Of a stretch of DNA of 64,000 bases, positions 13,020 through 26,400 are shown in pieces. The DNA lies in NCBI GenBank assembly GCA_029379385.1, contig CM055611.1, positions 15,136,062-15,200,061 on the forward strand. Reading direction: 5' to 3'. The first letter of the stretch is position 1. The number at the start of each line of letters is the position of its first letter. The stretch is from Quillaja saponaria. Taxonomy: Eukaryota > Streptophyta > Magnoliopsida > Fabales > Quillajaceae. Under the pieces are notes generated by a model that saw only the letters and a list, made by a program, of their open reading frames with translations, was not told where the DNA came from and did no database searches. Both the position numbers and the translations under genes were made by a program.

Positions 13020-14692
13020 CACATTTCCGTCGTGAAGTGATTTAGGTAGACTGTCATCATCTTTAATGGTAACTGGAACTGAACATTATGTTTCTTGATC
13101 TTGAAAAAAGTGTGAATGCATCGGCACAACATTTTTGTTATCTTCAGTCATTGGTAAATTAACAAAATTTCTTGGTTTCACTCTACATATTACCCACCAA
13201 TCAAGCCTTTCTCTTTTCTTATAAGGATATTTTGCATAAAAAACTTGTATCACTTGATAACCAAACACAAATAGCTCGTCCGAGTTAAGTTTGGATTTGT
13301 GATTTATCTCAATCAAACCATGTTGCAAGTCAACTTTCAGTCATTTGTCAGAAGAATTATATCATTGATACTTAAAAAAGACAATTTTGTTATTGGGACC
13401 CCCATACTCCAACTCAATCACATCAGTCAACATATTGTAAAAATCGTAATCACATGCATCATAAAAGCTTCCTTTCACACAGACACCATTATTCATTGCA
13501 TTTTTGCATGATGTTTATGTGAAACCTATAACCATTTAAGATGTATCCATTATAAGAGTAAGCATACTGATTTGGACCCATAGCTATATCGCATACATGC
13601 TTATCAACACTTACATCACGCAATACTTACATAATTATGACATATGTAAGAATAAAGAATTCAATAATGAAATAGAGTTAAGTTTAATTATAATCAACTG
13701 AAATTCTTACTAGTTGGCATAAGCCATTGTGGAAATTTGCTTTCACAGAATCTCTCGAGTTGTTCATCAGTGATATTAGGATCATTTACTCTTATTATTG
13801 AATCGAATTGACTACAAACAAATGTATGACAAGATAAGTTGTGTGTAAAAAGTTTAAAGTACCAATGCAGAGTTTTTGAAACTTATTCCACAAAGGGTCC
13901 AATCTCTTCATTGTTGAGAAGAACATATATCACTGCTTTGTTATACTTGCAATCTTCTAGTTGTTTAAACTAAGCACGTCCAATAGTTTTACCAAGATAA
14001 AAAAATATAGATGCTTAACCAATTTGATCAATATCATCATCATCATTTTAGCCTAGTTCTAGCATCTTTGTATGCACATTTCTTGCAAAGTAAAGGCTAC
14101 AAAAATTTGATGTTTCCTCGAGTATGTAAGTCTCGATAATTAAGCCTTCAACCTATGCTTTGTTGCAGACTTTTTTCTTCATATTATATAACATCCAATT
14201 AATGAATGTTATATAATATTTAATATACAATTGTAAGAAAAAAAGAATAACCAATGTAAGAAATCTGAAAGTTACCTTTTAAAATGATATTACATTAGGC
14301 CACCAACTTTTGTCTTATATGCCAAGTGAATCGACAAATGTTCCATAGGATCCCAAAAACTAGGTATTAACTTAGTTTCTAACTTACAAAGCATCACGAG
14401 TATATTTGACTCAAGTTGCTCCATATGTGGAACACTTCAATTCAGTTGCACAAATATCTTGAAAGAAATGACTAAGTTTTGTAATTGGATCCCAAATTGG
14501 CTTCGGAATGAAGTCTCGAAATGCAATTGGCAATAACCTTTGCATGAACACATGACAATCAGAGCTCTTCATACCATAAACTTTGCATTCTTTCATGTTT
14601 ACACAACGAGATAAGTTAGAAGCATAACCATCAGGGAAATTCACACAATTCTTAATCCATTTACAAACCAACCTCTTATCATCTTCGCTCAA
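13020..14692 (-). pseudogene. CACTA transposase C-terminal part (DUF4218/DUF4216-like)
   Basis: The 14692-14411 piece reads KECKVYGMKSSDCHVFMQ then RLLPIAFRDFIPK, the usual junction from TNP2 into the DUF4218 region of CACTA transposases. Downstream, 13328-13086 reads LFVFGYQVIQVFYAKYP with RLDWWVICRV, which matches the DUF4216 pattern. Between them the frame is broken by stops and frameshifts. Role when intact: part of the large transposase (TNPD-like) that cuts at the CACTA ends. Assignment rests on recognised motifs, not a database search. Confidence 0.75.
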
Positions 14693-14769
14693 AACGTAGG
14701 TTGCTTTCGACTTTAACTATTTTCCATTAATCTTATGCAGCTCCAATTCTAGTCGATGACATAGCTCTT

Positions 14770-16517
14770 TCAAATCTTGATGTGAAGTGTCCTTGCTTTA
14801 CCTTTAAAGTTCATAACAGTATTAAAAAAATTGTTAAACATATTCTTTTCAATATGCATGATGTCTAAGTTATGGCGTAGTAGGTTGGTAGACCAATACA
14901 ATAACTCCAATAATATACTCATCTTTATACAATGATGATCATTTCCATAAGTTAAGATATCAAATGAAGTTAAGATATCAAATGATATAATCTTGGCAAA
15001 AACCTCATCACTTGTCAATCTGGGGGGGTGGTGAGCTTTTCTTAATGGTGTTCTTTTGAAAATTATTTTTTTACTTTCGAAACAGATGATGCTTAGACAA
15101 GAATTGACGATGTGCAATCAAACCAATATTGTTTTCTACCATTCTTTAGTGTGAAGGATTTTGTATGTTCCATACATATAGGATATGACAGTTTACTATA
15201 GGTACTCCACCTAGAAGTTATTCAATAAGTAGGAAAATCATGAATCGTCTATAGAAGAGCAACTCTCATAATAAAGTTTTGATTCAAATACATATTAAAA
15301 GTCAAGACGCCAGTCTCTCCAAAGTATTTTCAACTCATATATTAAAGGCCTGAGATAGACATCAAAATTCTTGCTAGGATTGAGTGGACCAAGGAATTAG
15401 CAAAGTCAAGAAAATGTTGTACTTCTTCTTACACATGCCTAGTTGAAGGTTATAAGGAGTGATAAACATTGGTCATCATGAATATTGAGATCCCAAATTA
15501 CCAAATGGAGTGAATCTATCTGTTGAGAGCCCTAGTTTGACATTTCTTGTTTCTTATGACCATGATGGATGGACTTCGTCAAAGTGCTTCCATGCCTCTC
15601 TATTCGATAGATGTATCATTATGTCAGGTTTTTCTTGTTTACCTTTCTAATGCCATCTCATGTCTTTTACAATAAAGCCTTTGTAATCTTCTCATGATCG
15701 GTAAGTGTTGCAATACCTTATGAGGTATATTCTTTTTACCACATTCCTTGAAACGGGGCTTTTTACAAACATCACAAGCATTTATGCACTCGTTTTTATC
15801 GTAATACAACTGTCATTGATTTGGACAAACATCAATCTTATCATAACCAAGTCCTAACTCTTTCTCCAACTTCTTAGACTTGTAAAAAGATTCAGGTAAC
15901 TTCTCATCCTTCGGTAGAATACCCTTAATGATTTGGAAGAATTTATTGTAACAATTCTCCAAAACATTGAATTCTGACTTGCTGTTCAACAGTTGAGTCA
16001 CTACTGAAAGGATGGTTTCTTCACACCTTACCCATACTAGATCATCTGCAATTGCCAACATCTCATAAAACTTTATAGCTTCTAGATTGAGATTCTCTTA
16101 GTCCCAAAATTAGGCCTACTGAGTCCAACATCATTTTTGTCATCTAGGTTCATATCAGGTAATATTTCATCTTCAATAACATTTGATGGTTCAGCTTCCA
16201 TATACTCTATCGTCTCTAGCAGTATTACCAGCTCGAACCTCACAATATAGACTCCATTGTCTATATGCTGCAACAAAACCCTTCTTATAGAGGTGAAGGA
16301 TTACTTCATCTTTAGTATGAAATTTACTATTGTCACAGATTTTGCGAAGACACCAAATTAATCTGTTAAATGTAAAATTTGTATTGGCAAACACATAGTT
16401 GAGAAATTCTTTAACCCGTTCCGTAAATTCAATTGACAACACATGATCCACTACATGACGGTATATCCAGCTTCTATCAACAAATATTGTCTCTACGTTA
16501 GTTATATAACACTTCAA
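14770..16517 (-). pseudogene. CACTA transposase N-terminal and TNP2 part
   Basis: The 16517-16191 piece starts with a DRSWIYRH motif and continues with FHTKDEVILHLYKKGFV, the transposase-associated domain seen at the N terminus of CACTA transposases. The 16061-15813 piece and 15117-14770 (LRHNLDIMHIEKNMFNN, then TVMNFKGKART) are TNP2 domain segments. Between them, around 15440-15330, a shifted frame reads FDVYLRPLIYELKILW, also TNP2. Several in-frame stops and frame changes show the gene is dead. Strand and order agree with one gene running from 16.5 kb down to 13.0 kb. Confidence 0.82.
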
Positions 16518-18451
16518 CTCGATTAATTAAAATTTAACCAAATATTCATATATATGCTCTTTACCACCTTCAACGTCATCCTAATGGTTGATCCTATCCT
16601 ATTCAGGAAAGACACATTCTCATTTCAAATATATGTTTAATCTTTTTGTCCTTAGTTGGTGAAACTTGGGCAACATTTTGCTATGGTCTCCTAAGCACAC
16701 AACATAGACAAGCTAGCCAATATCCTTATGTCTACGTATGTACCCAAAGAATATAAAGAAACACAATTAAAATTTCAACTAAATGGACAAAAAGTTAAGT
16801 ATATCACTATAACAAATGGAGTGTTCGCTTTCCTAAACTATGCATTTAACTTGGACAATTTAACAATCGTTTTGAATAAAATTAATATATCTTCTTTGTG
16901 TTAGACGAACATATATTAGTTCATTTAAAACGATACTCAAATGGGTTTCTAAGAAAATATGATATGCAATAGATATTTAACATATATGATGTCATTATGA
17001 ATTGAAATATTAATAGACAAACATATGTTAGTGCACATAGTTGTGAAACATATATAAGTACACATAGTTATTATTACACATAATTATGAGATATTAGTAC
17101 ATATAGTTATGCAATACAATTGAAATATATAAGCCTTCTTGTGAATCTATACAATTACAATATAGGTAAGCATTATTTAGGAGGTATTCTTTTAAATTAA
17201 GTAATTTAGAAGTTTGTTGTTTTGTTGAGATTTTTCCTTTATTTTTATTATGTTAAAATTTTGTTAGTTTTGTTAATTAGATTTAGAACTAGGTAATTAT
17301 GTTCAAGATTTTATATATTCTATGTACTTAAGGCATGTCTTTGGATAAATATGTTTGTAAGGTTTTAAGGCATATATATGGATTAATTAAATAACCTATC
17401 TAGGTATATAGATCATTTATTGGACTTAATTAAATTAATATTTTAAAGGTTAATTAAGGCAAGGGGATAAAATTATTTCATGATTTTAAGGTATTGGATC
17501 TTTAATTGAAGTTTCAACTAATTAGATATGATTTATTTATAGAAAAACTAATGATAAAATATAAATCTAATTAATATATAAGAGTTTGGACAAGTAACTA
17601 GACACTAGGTAATTATGTTTTTACTTAATTTCTCTACCATTAGTACTAACTAGCTAGGCATTATCAAAATTCTAGTTCATTCTCTACCTAAATCATATAT
17701 AACACAATACAATACCAAACCCCTATATCTCATATATGCTAATCTATACATAACTACACATCAATTTATTATTATAAGAAATGTGTTACATTCAAGCAAG
17801 AAACTTTCTGATCTACATAGATGTGTATATATAGTTACCTAAAAAACAATACAAAAATATCAATGTGTGGTATGTATATATATATACAACGTACCTTTTG
17901 TGTGGATCTCTCTAGATTTGAAGCTGGCAAAAGGTAGACTGGAGAGCGGCGAGCTAGTGGCCCGATGGCAGTTGTAACTTATTGGATGGCGACTGTGTGG
18001 CAGAGAGGAGTAGGGCTGCAATAGGAGGAGGAAGAAGAGAAAGGAGAAGAAAGAGAGCCACGATCTGGGTTTAAACTAGATAGACTTTTCTGCATATGCC
18101 ATCCCTAGACATAAGTCACATTAAATGGTAGACGCATAAAAGAAGATATTTTTAATAAAAGTATTATTTTATTAATTGTGTATGCCCACAAACGCAAATA
18201 ATTTTGGCAGAATTTGGTGCCAATTCAAAATATCTGGGTTTACCATTATAGACACAATTTAGAAACAGGCAAATGCAGACTCCTTTGCAGAATTTAATGC
18301 TATAAGTTATATTTTTTTGCATTTGCATTTCATTTTTTAGCATTTGCTGGATTATTTTTTTTACTATAAATGTATTTTTTTTTTTTGCGAACGCTGATAC
18401 CTTAATTGTAAACGTAGATAACAAATACAGATATTGTAATTTCTAGTAGTG

Positions 18452-21250
18452 ATATTTACCCTAAATTAAATAAAAATGTACATATTTTCCCAAGGTTCTT
18501 TTACAACTCTTATCCATATCTATATTACAAATGAAAGTAGTTTAATGGCCGAAATTTTTTTATTTTTGTAAATATCATTATAGTTTTTATTATTATATAT
18601 TTATGTTTAGTTATTATTTTGCTTCAAATATATTTTAATTTTTTTTAAAATTTTCCATTTTAAAATCAATAAGACTATAATTGTTTTAGAACTATTGATT
18701 TTTTTTTTAATTCATTCTTCTAAATATTAATAAATCTATAATTTTTAATAATTATGTGGCAATAGTAATTAAAATTAAAATTCTCAAATTTTGTGTTTAA
18801 GAAGTTCCTAATTAGTAATCATAATTTTTTTAGTTTTTCTCAAATTTATGAACTAAAATTTTAAATAATTATCATGAATTAAAAGAAATATTAAGTGTAT
18901 AATTTTCATGATTGTTTTAACTTTTAAGTTATATAAAAAAAATTATATTTTCTCAATAATTATATGTCAATAATAGTAAAGATTGAATTTCTCTCTCTCT
19001 TTTTTCTTTTAAATATTAATGTTTCTCTTTTTTGTTTGTTTATTTTTTTTTTCAATTTAGAAGATATTCTATAAATTTTATATTTGTATGCAAATTTCTT
19101 TTCTTTTTTGCCAAGAGTTTTACATTTTTCTATTTGATGTATGCCTTTTTTTTTTCCTTCTCAAATTATATAGATCAATCCCACTTAGTTTATGTGCTTC
19201 AGTATGAAAATTATTCTATTATTTAATTTTCTTAATTTATTATCCTCATATTCAATTCACATCTTAGTTTTACTATATTAGGTTGTAAGAAATTAAAATT
19301 AATTTTGTGATCTATTGATGCTCGTTGCTCAATTGGAATTTCATATATTTTAGAAGTTTAGATTATGTGTATAATACTTTTTTACTGACAATTATTTCTT
19401 ATGATCAAGTAGTTAATTCATAATTTTTTGTTATGAGATTATTAGATTTAAGCTTAAATATTATTTTAATCCTTCTAGAATTGTCTCTAGTTTTTAATTT
19501 AGTTTTTCATGAATGTTTTTAATCAATTTCATCCTCTAGGATTCATAATTTTACAATTGAAGTTATTTTTTGTCATTCTCATATTATGCATAAATACACT
19601 AATTTTACATAATTTAATGAAAAAATGACAAAAAAAGTTTTGCAAAATATAAAAACAACTTATGTATGTTATTATTTGTATATTAAGTGTAGTTGTTTTG
19701 TAATTCATAACATAGTAAATGAAAGAACGAAACTTATTTGATAAAATTTGAATTTAAAAGGATAAAATTGATTAAGAAAATTTTTAGAACCGAACTAAAA
19801 AAAAGAATGCAAAAGGGGAAATGAAACTATAAAAGCGAAGTATAATTCATTAAATACAGAAAAAGTTATTTTTTAGTAAAAAATAATGAGATTGCATAAT
19901 CTTGACCATTAATTTGCATCTAACGGGAACTTTAGCCTCTATCTTTTCAATCTCTTCCTTCATCTCATGTACGCACTAATTAGTTTTCTCTAAGCATGAC
20001 AATGGGGCGGGTTTTGCCAAACCTATATCTTACCCGTCCTCCGTTACCCATTATCTATACTTGTCGCTTACTCATCGCGGGTAGGATGATACTATACCCA
20101 ATCCACAAAAAAATTCTAAACCCTTACACAACCCTCTAGTTCTAAAAGGGTTGAATCAAATTAAGTAAAATCATATAATTCTTGATTTATTTATGATAAA
20201 AACACAATAAAAATTATATCATCAAATCGTCATGTTCATATTCAAATAAAGTAAAAGCATAATTTAATCAAGTCTAAAAATCTATTATATTTTTATTTTT
20301 TTAATAAATATATAAAATAAAAAATATATATAATAGGCGTGCGGGATTGGATGAGCTTGTACCCTACAAATTTTGACTAAAATTCTTACATGTCGTGTAT
20401 CCGCAATGGATATTTTCTTTATTCACCATAAGATGGATATTTTTCTTTTCTTATCAATTTATTTTTTGAGATTTGATAAAATAAAAATAAATAAAAAATT
20501 ACATGGTTTGTTCATGTTAAGGCTCCACGCATAAGTAAAAAGATTCAAGCACATCTGTTTTAGCAAGAACTAAAGACCTCATCGCCGTAGTGATTAGACT
20601 TTTTTAGGTAATAATTTTGGTGATTTATTAATCGGTGATTTCTCACAAACCAAGCAATTGCAAACCGTCAATCAAAAATGAATTGTCTTGTAATTATGAG
20701 TTTTTCTAACAATTGCTCTAAGACTATTTATTAAAATAAAATAAATATATTTTTTGAAAATTTAAATTTTCTAAAGTAGTAATTTATATATTAAATATTA
20801 TAATCAATTATCATAATTAATATTATAAATCTTTTATTTATAAAATATTAACAAATGTCTTAAAAAAACTCGCTAGAAAAAGTCTATAACTATACCAATT
20901 CACATGATTTTTGCCGCAACTATATAAATATATATTTTATAATTAGTAATAAATATAATTATTAAAATTAAAATAATTTAAGAATGATAACTCATTATTG
21001 AAAAACTTTTTTCTATATATAAAATTTATAAATCTATCTTAAATTCATAATTATAATTAATAACTTTCTACTTTTGCAAAACGATTAAATATTTACTTCT
21101 AATTCAACCAATGCTACTTTTTGGAATTTGGTACGACAAAGTGTCCAAATACATGACACAAATAATTTATCAATTATTACCGATTATCGAAACAATCAGA
21201 AATTTGAACAAAAATAATTTGATATGTGGGGTCCACGTCCTTCTTCTGTT
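18452..21250. other. AT-rich intergenic DNA
   Basis: No gene was seen. Around 20000-20410 a less AT-rich patch with 'ggggcgggttttgcc' and 'atcgcgggtagg' motifs resembles the pyrimidine/purine-strand 'gggcggg...tacccg' stretches common in small plant transposons, but no clear ends were found. Confidence 0.55.
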
Positions 21251-21260
21251 TTTCCCGGCA

Positions 21261-21268
21261 ATATAAAT
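21261..21268 (+). promoter_or_regulatory. Putative TATA box of the CAT9-like gene
   Basis: ATATAAAT lies 79 bp before the chosen ATG and is followed by an A/C-rich leader, a reasonable plant core promoter spacing with a short 5' UTR. Confidence 0.5.
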
Positions 21269-21346
21269 ACAATCACATTATAAACTCCAAACGCCATTAT
21301 TTTCCTTCCTCAGGGTTCCTCTGCCCACAATAGCTATAATTCAGCC

Positions 21347-24300
21347 ATGGCAGGACAGAAGAATAGTAGCAATGTAAACTCTTCGTCGTCGTCGACTTCT
21401 CAGTCGTATTTCGCTCATTTCTGGTCGTCGGCGCTTAGAGCCAAAAAACTAAGCACACCATCAGAAGCAGCTGGCGTAACGAATTCCAGTCAGGGCCTTG
21501 TCCGGAGGCTTGGCGTGTTTGATCTCATTCTTCTTGGAGTTGGTGCTTCGATCGGAGCTGGAATTTTTGTCGTCACCGGAACCGTTGCTCGTGTTTCCGG
21601 GCCTGGTGTGTAATTTTCTTTTTCACTTTTATTTTTATTTTTTTTAATTTTTTATGGAGGAACGATTTGTTTCCTGAAGCCATGTTTAAGCTTATTTTCG
21701 TTGCTAAAAGGGGACATTTTCGATAAAATTAGAGTCTTCTACTATTTTTTTGCAATTATGTCAGTTGAAGTGGAAAATGTATTGCTTGATATGAGAATTA
21801 TATGCATGTTTACAAGACTGTATGCCTTTAAGGGAGCCTGTGCAGAAGTCTAATGGAGGAGCCTCATGGAGCCTATTTTCATAATTACAAAAGGACAGTG
21901 ATTTAGGGAGTGAACCTAGTCTAGTATGAGCCTAGGTACATTAATAATGTATATACTCAAATATACTCTAACTCCCCTCAAAATCATTGTGAAACCATGT
22001 TGAATTTGGAAACTAAATGCTGGAAGTCTTTCGGAGATGGGTAGTGATGGACGGACAACAGCAGTGTCTTTTGAATGAGGAAGATGATGGCGGAATTTGA
22101 ATGAGCTGAACAGTGTCCCAAGTAAGAAGAGGTGTATAGACTTATAAGGAGTGTGGAGCTCTTTTAAATTAGAGATATGAGAGTTTCCCACATTGACACT
22201 CCACTCATGTGGAATGTGGAGTTCTGCACGGTGGCAATGGCCGAAGTGTTAGAGCGAGCCATGAGGCTTATAGACTTATGAAGGGTGTAGAGATACTTTA
22301 AGTTAGAGATGTGGGAGTTACCCACATTGATACCCCTCATGTGGAACATGGAGTTTTGCACGATTTTGGGTTATTGCAAGAGTTGGAGTGCTTGCGAATA
22401 TAGAGCTCAACGCTTTAGCTATGCAGGTGGGTTGAAAAGTGTTTTAGTTAAGTTGTATTTAGCAGGTGATAGAGTTGAGGTTAGGGTTGGGGCTGTCGCC
22501 AAAGGACCTGAGGGCAAAATTTCTAATGACTTAGGTTTGATACCAAGTTGAAGTGAAAAATGTTTGTATTGCTTGGTATGAGATTTATATGTTTACAAGA
22601 GTGCATGCCTTTATATAGGCATAGGGAGCCTATGGAGGAGCATACTGGAGGAGCGAGCCTCTTGAAGCCTATTGTCATAATTACAAGGAGAGTGATTTAG
22701 GGAGTGAACCTAGTCTAGTATGAGCCTAGGTACATTAGTAATGTATATACTCAAATATACTCTAACTATGTCTAGTATCTAGGAGGGGGTATTTTAGATT
22801 TTAATGTTTTGTTTGTTAGTGGATATTTAGGAACGAAAATTGTATACTTGTACATAACATGATAACACTTAGTAGTTAAAGAAACGTTGGGCATTCTTCT
22901 AAATTTCCTGATTTCTAGTGACACTATAACTTAAAATAAAATGACTAACAACGTGGAATTGTACTGGGGATCTTATTAATTTTGCCGAGTGTTGAGCATG
23001 GAAATCTATATTGCTTTCGTTATCTTCATGCATGAATTAAGACACAAAAAGACAAGAGTCAGTACTTAGTAACTAGATCACCAGATTTATTTATATATGA
23101 TCTTGTTAATAGTGCCCTTAAAGGTTATATATTTAGGACGTTTATAATATTTAATCCTGTTATTTGTCTTACACATTATCGGGTACTTGGTAGAAAAAAT
23201 CTTTTTGTTTATGTCTACATACGGAATGGAATTATTTACAAATGCTCCAAAGTTTTCTTGTTTAGTTTTCCAAGAAATTTTTTTTTTTTTTCCAGTTGTC
23301 CAGTATCATAAACGCTTTTTTAGTTGTTAAATAATACATTGAGCTAAAGAGTCCTGCCAATATCTGTTACATGCTAAAAAGTTGGATTCACCTGTAAAAT
23401 TCCTATAAAGTATTGGGGCATGTGATGCTTAATTGTGTGCGCTTACCATTCTTAGTTTTTGGTTTATTCTGAATTTATTGCTACAATGCAGGAGTCACAA
23501 TTAGTTTCCTTCTTGCTGGAACATCGTGTGTGTTAAATGCACTCTGTTTTGCTGAGCTAGCTTCTTGTTTTCCTGCTATTGTTGGAGGAGCATACTTGTA
23601 TGCATACACAGCCTTCAATGAACTCACCGCTTTTCTTGTTTTCGCACAATTAATGCTTGATTATCATATTGGGGCAGCTAGCATAGCACGAAGCTTAGCA
23701 AGCTATATAGTAACAGTTTTGGAGCTCTTTCCCATCTTCAAAGATAATATCCCAAGCTGGATTGGGCATGGTGGTCAAGAGTTCCTTGGAGGAGCTCTAT
23801 CCATCAACATCTTAGCTCCAATTCTCCTTATACTTCTGACTTTAGTGCTTTGTTGGGGTGTTGGAGAATCCTCCGCTGTAAACTCCCTTATGACTATTAC
23901 AAAGGTATGTTTTCCATTTGTCTGCTTTCTAAAATCAAGCACCATATCAGTTTAGGGTTATGATTATAGCATAATCAAAAATGATTTTACTATTGACTGC
24001 AGGTAGTCATTGTTATTTTTGTCATCTTTGCTGGTGCTTTTAAGGTTGATGTTTCAAATTGGTCTCCTTTTGCTCCAAATGGTTTAAAACCAATATTTAC
24101 TGGGGCGACTGTTGTATTCTTTGCATATGTTGGATTTGATGCAGTTGCTAATTCAGCGGAAGAATCAAAGAGACCACAGGTTTGTTGTCTTGAGTTTGCT
24201 TTGATCCCGTGGAAGCCATCGTTTTGTTGAAGATTTTAGATGCTGTTGACAATTTTTTATTTTCTTTCATCTATGATATTTCAGCGAGATTTGCCAATTG

Positions 24301-25934
24301 GCATCATGGGAAGTCTCTTTATATGTATTGCATTATATATTGCTGTCTGCCTAGTGATCACTGGTATGGTCCCGTACAAATTTCTTGGGGAAGATGCAAC
24401 TCTTGCTGAAGCTTTTAAATCAAAGGGCTTAAATTATGTTTCTATCCTCATCAGCGTAGGTGCTGTTGCTGGACTTACCACAACCCTTTGTCGGTCTTTA
24501 TGTTCAGGTGAAACACTTCAAATTATGACAGAATTGGTGTGCCTTGTAATGTAATATGTGCTAATGGAAATTATGGTTCTCCTGAGCAGTCTCGGTTATA
24601 TCTTGGACTTGGAAGGGACGGTTTACTACCTTCTATATTTGCTAAAGTGCACTCCAAGCGCCAAACTCCTGTTTATTCTCAGGTTTGGGTTGGTACTGCT
24701 GCCACTGTTTTGGCTGGGTTATTTAATGTGCATATGCTCTCGCACATTCTTTCTGTTGGCTCATTGGTAAGGTTGATTTATCATTTCTGTTATATTGAGG
24801 TTGCTATTAAATGTATGTATCTTTCTATCTTGAAATCACTTACCCTAGTGTGTGTTGCTTTGTGTATCTACGGGTGTCAGTGTTTGCCTATGTATTATGC
24901 TGACTGTGTTTTATTAGGTTCCAATTACTATGCATTTCATGCAATGTTACGTTAGTTTGCACTTTGCACTTTGCACATATGTGTTTAGTAATTGTGGTAA
25001 ATAGCATTGTATTGTGCTTATTGCAATGACTTGTATGGTTATGTGTGATTGAGTAATGCAATTGCTAATAAATAAGCATTGTTATGGTTGCATGTGATTG
25101 AGTAATGGTTGGTTTTTTATGCATTTGACATTATGCATTTCATTTATTTCAGACTGGATATTCAGTTGTTTCAGCATGTGTAGTAACTCTTCGCTGGAAG
25201 GATAAGAGGGCAAATCTAGTATCTTTGTCTAACTGGTGTGAAGGTGTTCTTTGCCTCATTGCTGTTGCCAGTTGTGGTTTTGGTGCTGGGCTCCTCTTCC
25301 GCTTTGATGTTTCGTTTATTTTTCTGATTGTAGCTGTAATATTGGCAATGGTTGCTTCTACTGCACTTTATTTCCGCCAGGTAAGAATTATTTGTCCAAT
25401 AAAATTCTTAGTTTTTATGTATATATACAGATTCATTTTTATGGCATTGGACAAGTATAAATAGTATCATGGATGGTGGTCATACCATTTGAATCATTGG
25501 ACTAACTTTGAGTTTTACACTAACAGTGTATTTGGTATTTTTCACATGCTAATCTACTTCCAAACTTCTTCTTTTCCAGGTTTATGCAGATGCACCAGGG
25601 TTTTCTTGTCCTGGAGTTCCCATCGTGCCAGCTGTTTGCATCTTCTTCAACATGTTCCTATTTGGACAGGTATGTCTGCATCAACTGTCAAAAATCTGAT
25701 GAAAGTATCCATGGAATTAATCAAGTCAATGGAGTTAATTTATATGTTGAAGCAGGCAAGTGATAGTAAGAAAACTTGTTCCTTTGACAGTTACACTATG
25801 AAGCATGGGTGAGATTTGTTATTCTCAGCATTATTGCAGTTTGCGTCTATGCATTTTACGGGCAGTTTCATGCTGATCCCAGTTCAGAAGCGACCCTAGT
25901 TCATCATAGGGCACCTGGGGAGGAAGCTCTATAA
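21347..25934 (+). CDS. CAT9: CAT9-type cationic amino acid transporter (apparent frameshift)
   Basis: Predicted exons, all with GT-AG borders: 21347-21605, 23492-23904, 24003-24179, 24285-24507, 24590-24766, 25153-25380, 25580-25669 and 25791-25934, about 570 codons. The product is a multi-spanning APC-superfamily carrier of the plant CAT family, which moves cationic and other amino acids across membranes. The first segment has the family motif GVGASIGAGIFVVTGTVA. Later motifs are FAYVGFDAVANSAEESKRPQ and SRLYLGLGRDGLLPSIF. The length, FSHFW-like N terminus, lack of a long C-terminal tail and final exon (HYEAWVRF then GQFHADPSS) fit the CAT9 branch better than CAT1 or CAT2-4. Oddity: exon 4 is 223 nt instead of a multiple of three. 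After GLTTTL (near 24486-24490) two bases are missing where relatives read LVGLYVQ, so the conceptual protein shifts frame. Intron 1 holds a TRIM element. Identification is firm; whether this allele is functional is uncertain. Confidence 0.92.
21763..22766 (-). mobile_element. TRIM (miniature LTR retrotransposon) in CAT9 intron 1
   Basis: Two direct repeats, 21763-21972 and 22546-22766, flank about 570 bp of non-coding DNA. On the minus strand the upstream LTR is followed at once by TTGGTATCAAACC, a primer-binding site of the initiator-methionine tRNA type. The downstream LTR is preceded by a purine tract (GAGGGGAG). The six bases TATGTC flank both sides (21757-21762 and 22767-22772), giving a target duplication. 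There are no protein genes, so the element depended on enzymes from elsewhere. The LTR ends are not the canonical TG...CA. It sits in antisense orientation to the host gene. Confidence 0.88.
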
Positions 25935-26400
25935 ATTCTTTATTCAGTATCATCCCATGCACTATTTTGGTGTAGCTTCTGCACTTTATATGGTTTCATG
26001 TTTCTACGGTTCTACTTCTGCATTAGATTATGGTCAATTGTTACATAGAAGCTTGACTTTTTCAGTACATATGGAACTAGTCAGAAAGAAAAAAAAGGCA
26101 TTCATTCTGAGATATTCAATAAACCCAGGACTTGAAGAAAGAAAGAAAAAAAAAGGCATTCATTGTGAGGAAGAGGTTCTAGGATTTTGGCCATAATTGA
26201 GCTGCCTGTTCTGAGGAAGTGGTCTTGGACTCAGTTTCTAGTATTGTAGATTGTTGAACCCCCAGTTTCTAGTATTGTAGATTGTTGAACCCAAGTAAAA
26301 ATTAAGGGGGATTGGAAGTTGTTTGCGGCTTCGGGAAGGCAAAGCCTATCAAAGTTGTGTAGCCTGGAGAACAACATTGTCCATTTGTCCCCAAAATAAA
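25935..26400 (+). other. CAT9-like 3' UTR region
   Basis: The sequence downstream of the stop contains two small tandem duplications: an 'aaaaaaggcattcatt' block at about 26088 and 26150, and 'cagtttctagtattgtaga' at about 26233 and 26265. A candidate AATAAA poly(A) signal is at 26395-26400. The extent of the UTR is inferred. Confidence 0.45.

Larger units (their letters stand above)
10902..18451 (-). mobile_element. CACTA (En/Spm, CMC) DNA transposon, decayed
   Basis: The left end reads CACTACAAGAAAT and the right end, on the reverse strand, reads CACTACTAGAAAT, giving matching inverted ends with one mismatch. The 3-bp ATA at 10899-10901 and ATA at 18452-18454 form a perfect target duplication, as expected for CACTA elements. 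Subterminal regions (about 10910-11280 and 18110-18430) contain many variants of a 'cagacacaga' or 'atgcagac' motif in both orientations, typical of transposase binding sites. The interior carries minus-strand transposase remnants (13.0-16.5 kb) and a 168-bp tandem array (11.64-12.66 kb). The length of 7,550 bp fits an element with a single transposase gene. Stops in every domain mean it is non-autonomous now. Confidence 0.93.

Noticed and set aside
24209..24409. 66-codon ORF overlapping CAT9 exon 4
   Set aside because: Wrong frame through intron 3 and exon 4; the gene model explains this sequence.
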